A stretch of DNA of 64,000 bases from Bactrocera neohumeralis (lineage: Eukaryota; Arthropoda; Insecta; Diptera; Tephritidae): contig NC_065923.1 in assembly GCF_024586455.1 (NCBI RefSeq), forward strand, positions 1,426,001 through 1,490,000. The letters are read 5' to 3'. A program made the translations under genes and the position numbers. Positions 63,163-64,000 of this stretch are shown here, one piece after another (the stretch's first letter is position 1; the number at the start of each line of letters is the position of its first letter). A model generated the notes under the pieces. That model saw only the letters and a list, made by a program, of their open reading frames with translations. It had not been told where the DNA came from and ran no database searches.

Positions 63163-63771
63163 ATGGTTGGCGTAATATGTTCGGCAATACCACCGGTGGA
63201 TGCTGCTTCCAGGTTATCCTTTATCAAACCCAATAAACCCTATAGTTCCTGCACACTAATCGGCAATTGGTACAATGACCGCATAAACAACGAAGTAAAG
63301 AAATATAATCCAATCAACACTTCACCCAACCCCACAGAACCGAGATCGACCGATCAGTCCAGTTATCAGGTACACTACGCTCATCCAAAAGAAATATCTC
63401 GCCCAGACGCACCCACTTTTGAGCAGCAAAGGGCGCGCTATAAGATTAATGTGCACAAAGGCAAGGATAGTAGTGTGTTGATAATGGACTCGGAAAAATA
63501 TTTGTCCAATTACACCACGCTGAATGATATCAAGTACAGACTGCAGCCGCCGCAAGACAATTGGTCCATGATCACAGATCGGCCGGTGAAGGTGCTGCCG
63601 AAAGAGAATTTGCTGCAAAGTTATGGTAATGAGACCAACTTCGGCTTGCGCCATTGGTTAAGACAAATACGAAATCAAGCCAAATTGTATCGCTCGGATG
63701 ACACGACTTATGCGGATGAATTTCGGCATCCAAAACAACCGAAAAGAAAGGATGTGCGCTATTGCAAATGA
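63163..63771 (+). CDS. Small single-exon protein with LIGNW motif; CFAP68/CFAP107-like axonemal candidate
   Basis: 202 aa, ATG in good context (GCAAAATGG), TGA stop, followed by AT-rich sequence with overlapping AATAAA at 63943-63952. No signal peptide or membrane segment is visible. Near the N-terminus KPYSSCTLIGNWYNDR resembles the YSxxTLxGNWxxxR stretch of the small ciliary microtubule-inner proteins CFAP68 and CFAP107; further on are Tyr- and Pro-containing segments (SSYQVHYAHP, EKYLSNYTTLNDIKYRL) and a basic C-terminus. GC content and codon use differ from the AT-rich flanks, supporting a real gene. If the resemblance is right, it would sit inside sperm flagellar or chordotonal doublet microtubules and be expressed mainly in testis. 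That function is inference. The ORF itself is solid. Confidence 0.72.
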   Translation: MVGVICSAIPPVDAASRLSFIKPNKPYSSCTLIGNWYNDRINNEVKKYNPINTSPNPTEPRSTDQSSYQVHYAHPKEISRPDAPTFEQQRARYKINVHKGKDSSVLIMDSEKYLSNYTTLNDIKYRLQPPQDNWSMITDRPVKVLPKENLLQSYGNETNFGLRHWLRQIRNQAKLYRSDDTTYADEFRHPKQPKRKDVRYCK

Positions 63772-64000
63772 ACTGAGTCACGGTGTGATATTAATCTATG
63801 GGCGTGGATTGTTAGTGTGAAAGTGCTAAAGTTATTGTTTACAACGAAAATTAATCAAAAATTATAAAAATCTACGAACAAGATTGAAACCACAAAAAAT
63901 TATAAAACATAAAATTTTTATGAAAAAATTAAACAAAATTCAAATAAATAAAAATTACAAAATTTATAAAAATCAACGAAAAATAACAATAAATTATCAA

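Noticed and set aside
1..64000. tRNA, rRNA or CRISPR arrays
   Set aside because: No B-box-like cloverleaf, rRNA stretch or spaced direct repeats were noticed by eye. The repeats seen are microsatellites and transposon relics.

Overview
This is a nuclear window from a higher fly, most likely a tephritid fruit fly. The sequence is AT-rich, introns are short (50-70 nt) with GTAAGT/CAG borders, (TACATATGTA)n-type microsatellites are abundant, and there are many degenerate mariner and non-LTR elements. One large gene has Drosophila-like architecture. The species is inferred, not proven.

The main gene is encore (enc) on the minus strand. I rebuilt it from the sequence as 15 coding exons from the ATG at 36334 to the TAG at 11656. 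All 14 junctions have GT...AG borders with matching phase, and the joined CDS is 6084 nt (2027 codons plus stop). The protein has a conserved N-terminus, a polyQ/polyN exon, an R3H domain with RxxxH, a SUZ motif, a long Ala/Gly/Ser/Asn-rich C-terminal exon and a basic C-terminal tail. Encore is known in Drosophila for germline mitotic exit, oocyte patterning and gurken regulation.

Layout. 1-11655: 3' flank and probable 3' UTR of enc, with dispersed repeats (including a 1 kb repeat at 7040-8062) and a strong hairpin at 2299-2353. 11656-23465: exons 15 to 2 of enc. Intron 13 carries an antisense-oriented R1/LOA-like LINE relic, and intron 7 carries two mariner relics. 23466-36202: the 12.7 kb intron 1, holding several mariner relics, two LINE relics and a MITE. 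36203-36490: first coding exon and a probable 5' UTR exon. 36491-63162: mostly intergenic, with mariner relics, two more MITE-like elements, LINE fragments and copies of a common dipteran dispersed repeat. 63163-63771: an intact single-exon plus-strand gene for a small protein with an LIGNW motif resembling axonemal microtubule-inner proteins (CFAP68/CFAP107-like).

All transposase and reverse transcriptase copies seen are broken by deletions, frameshifts or stops. The most interesting unexplained structures are a group of three 0.48-0.65 kb inverted-repeat elements with related TAGC...GCTA termini, the hairpin at 2.3 kb, and the enc splicing oddities (an in-frame retainable intron and an uORF that overlaps the start codon).
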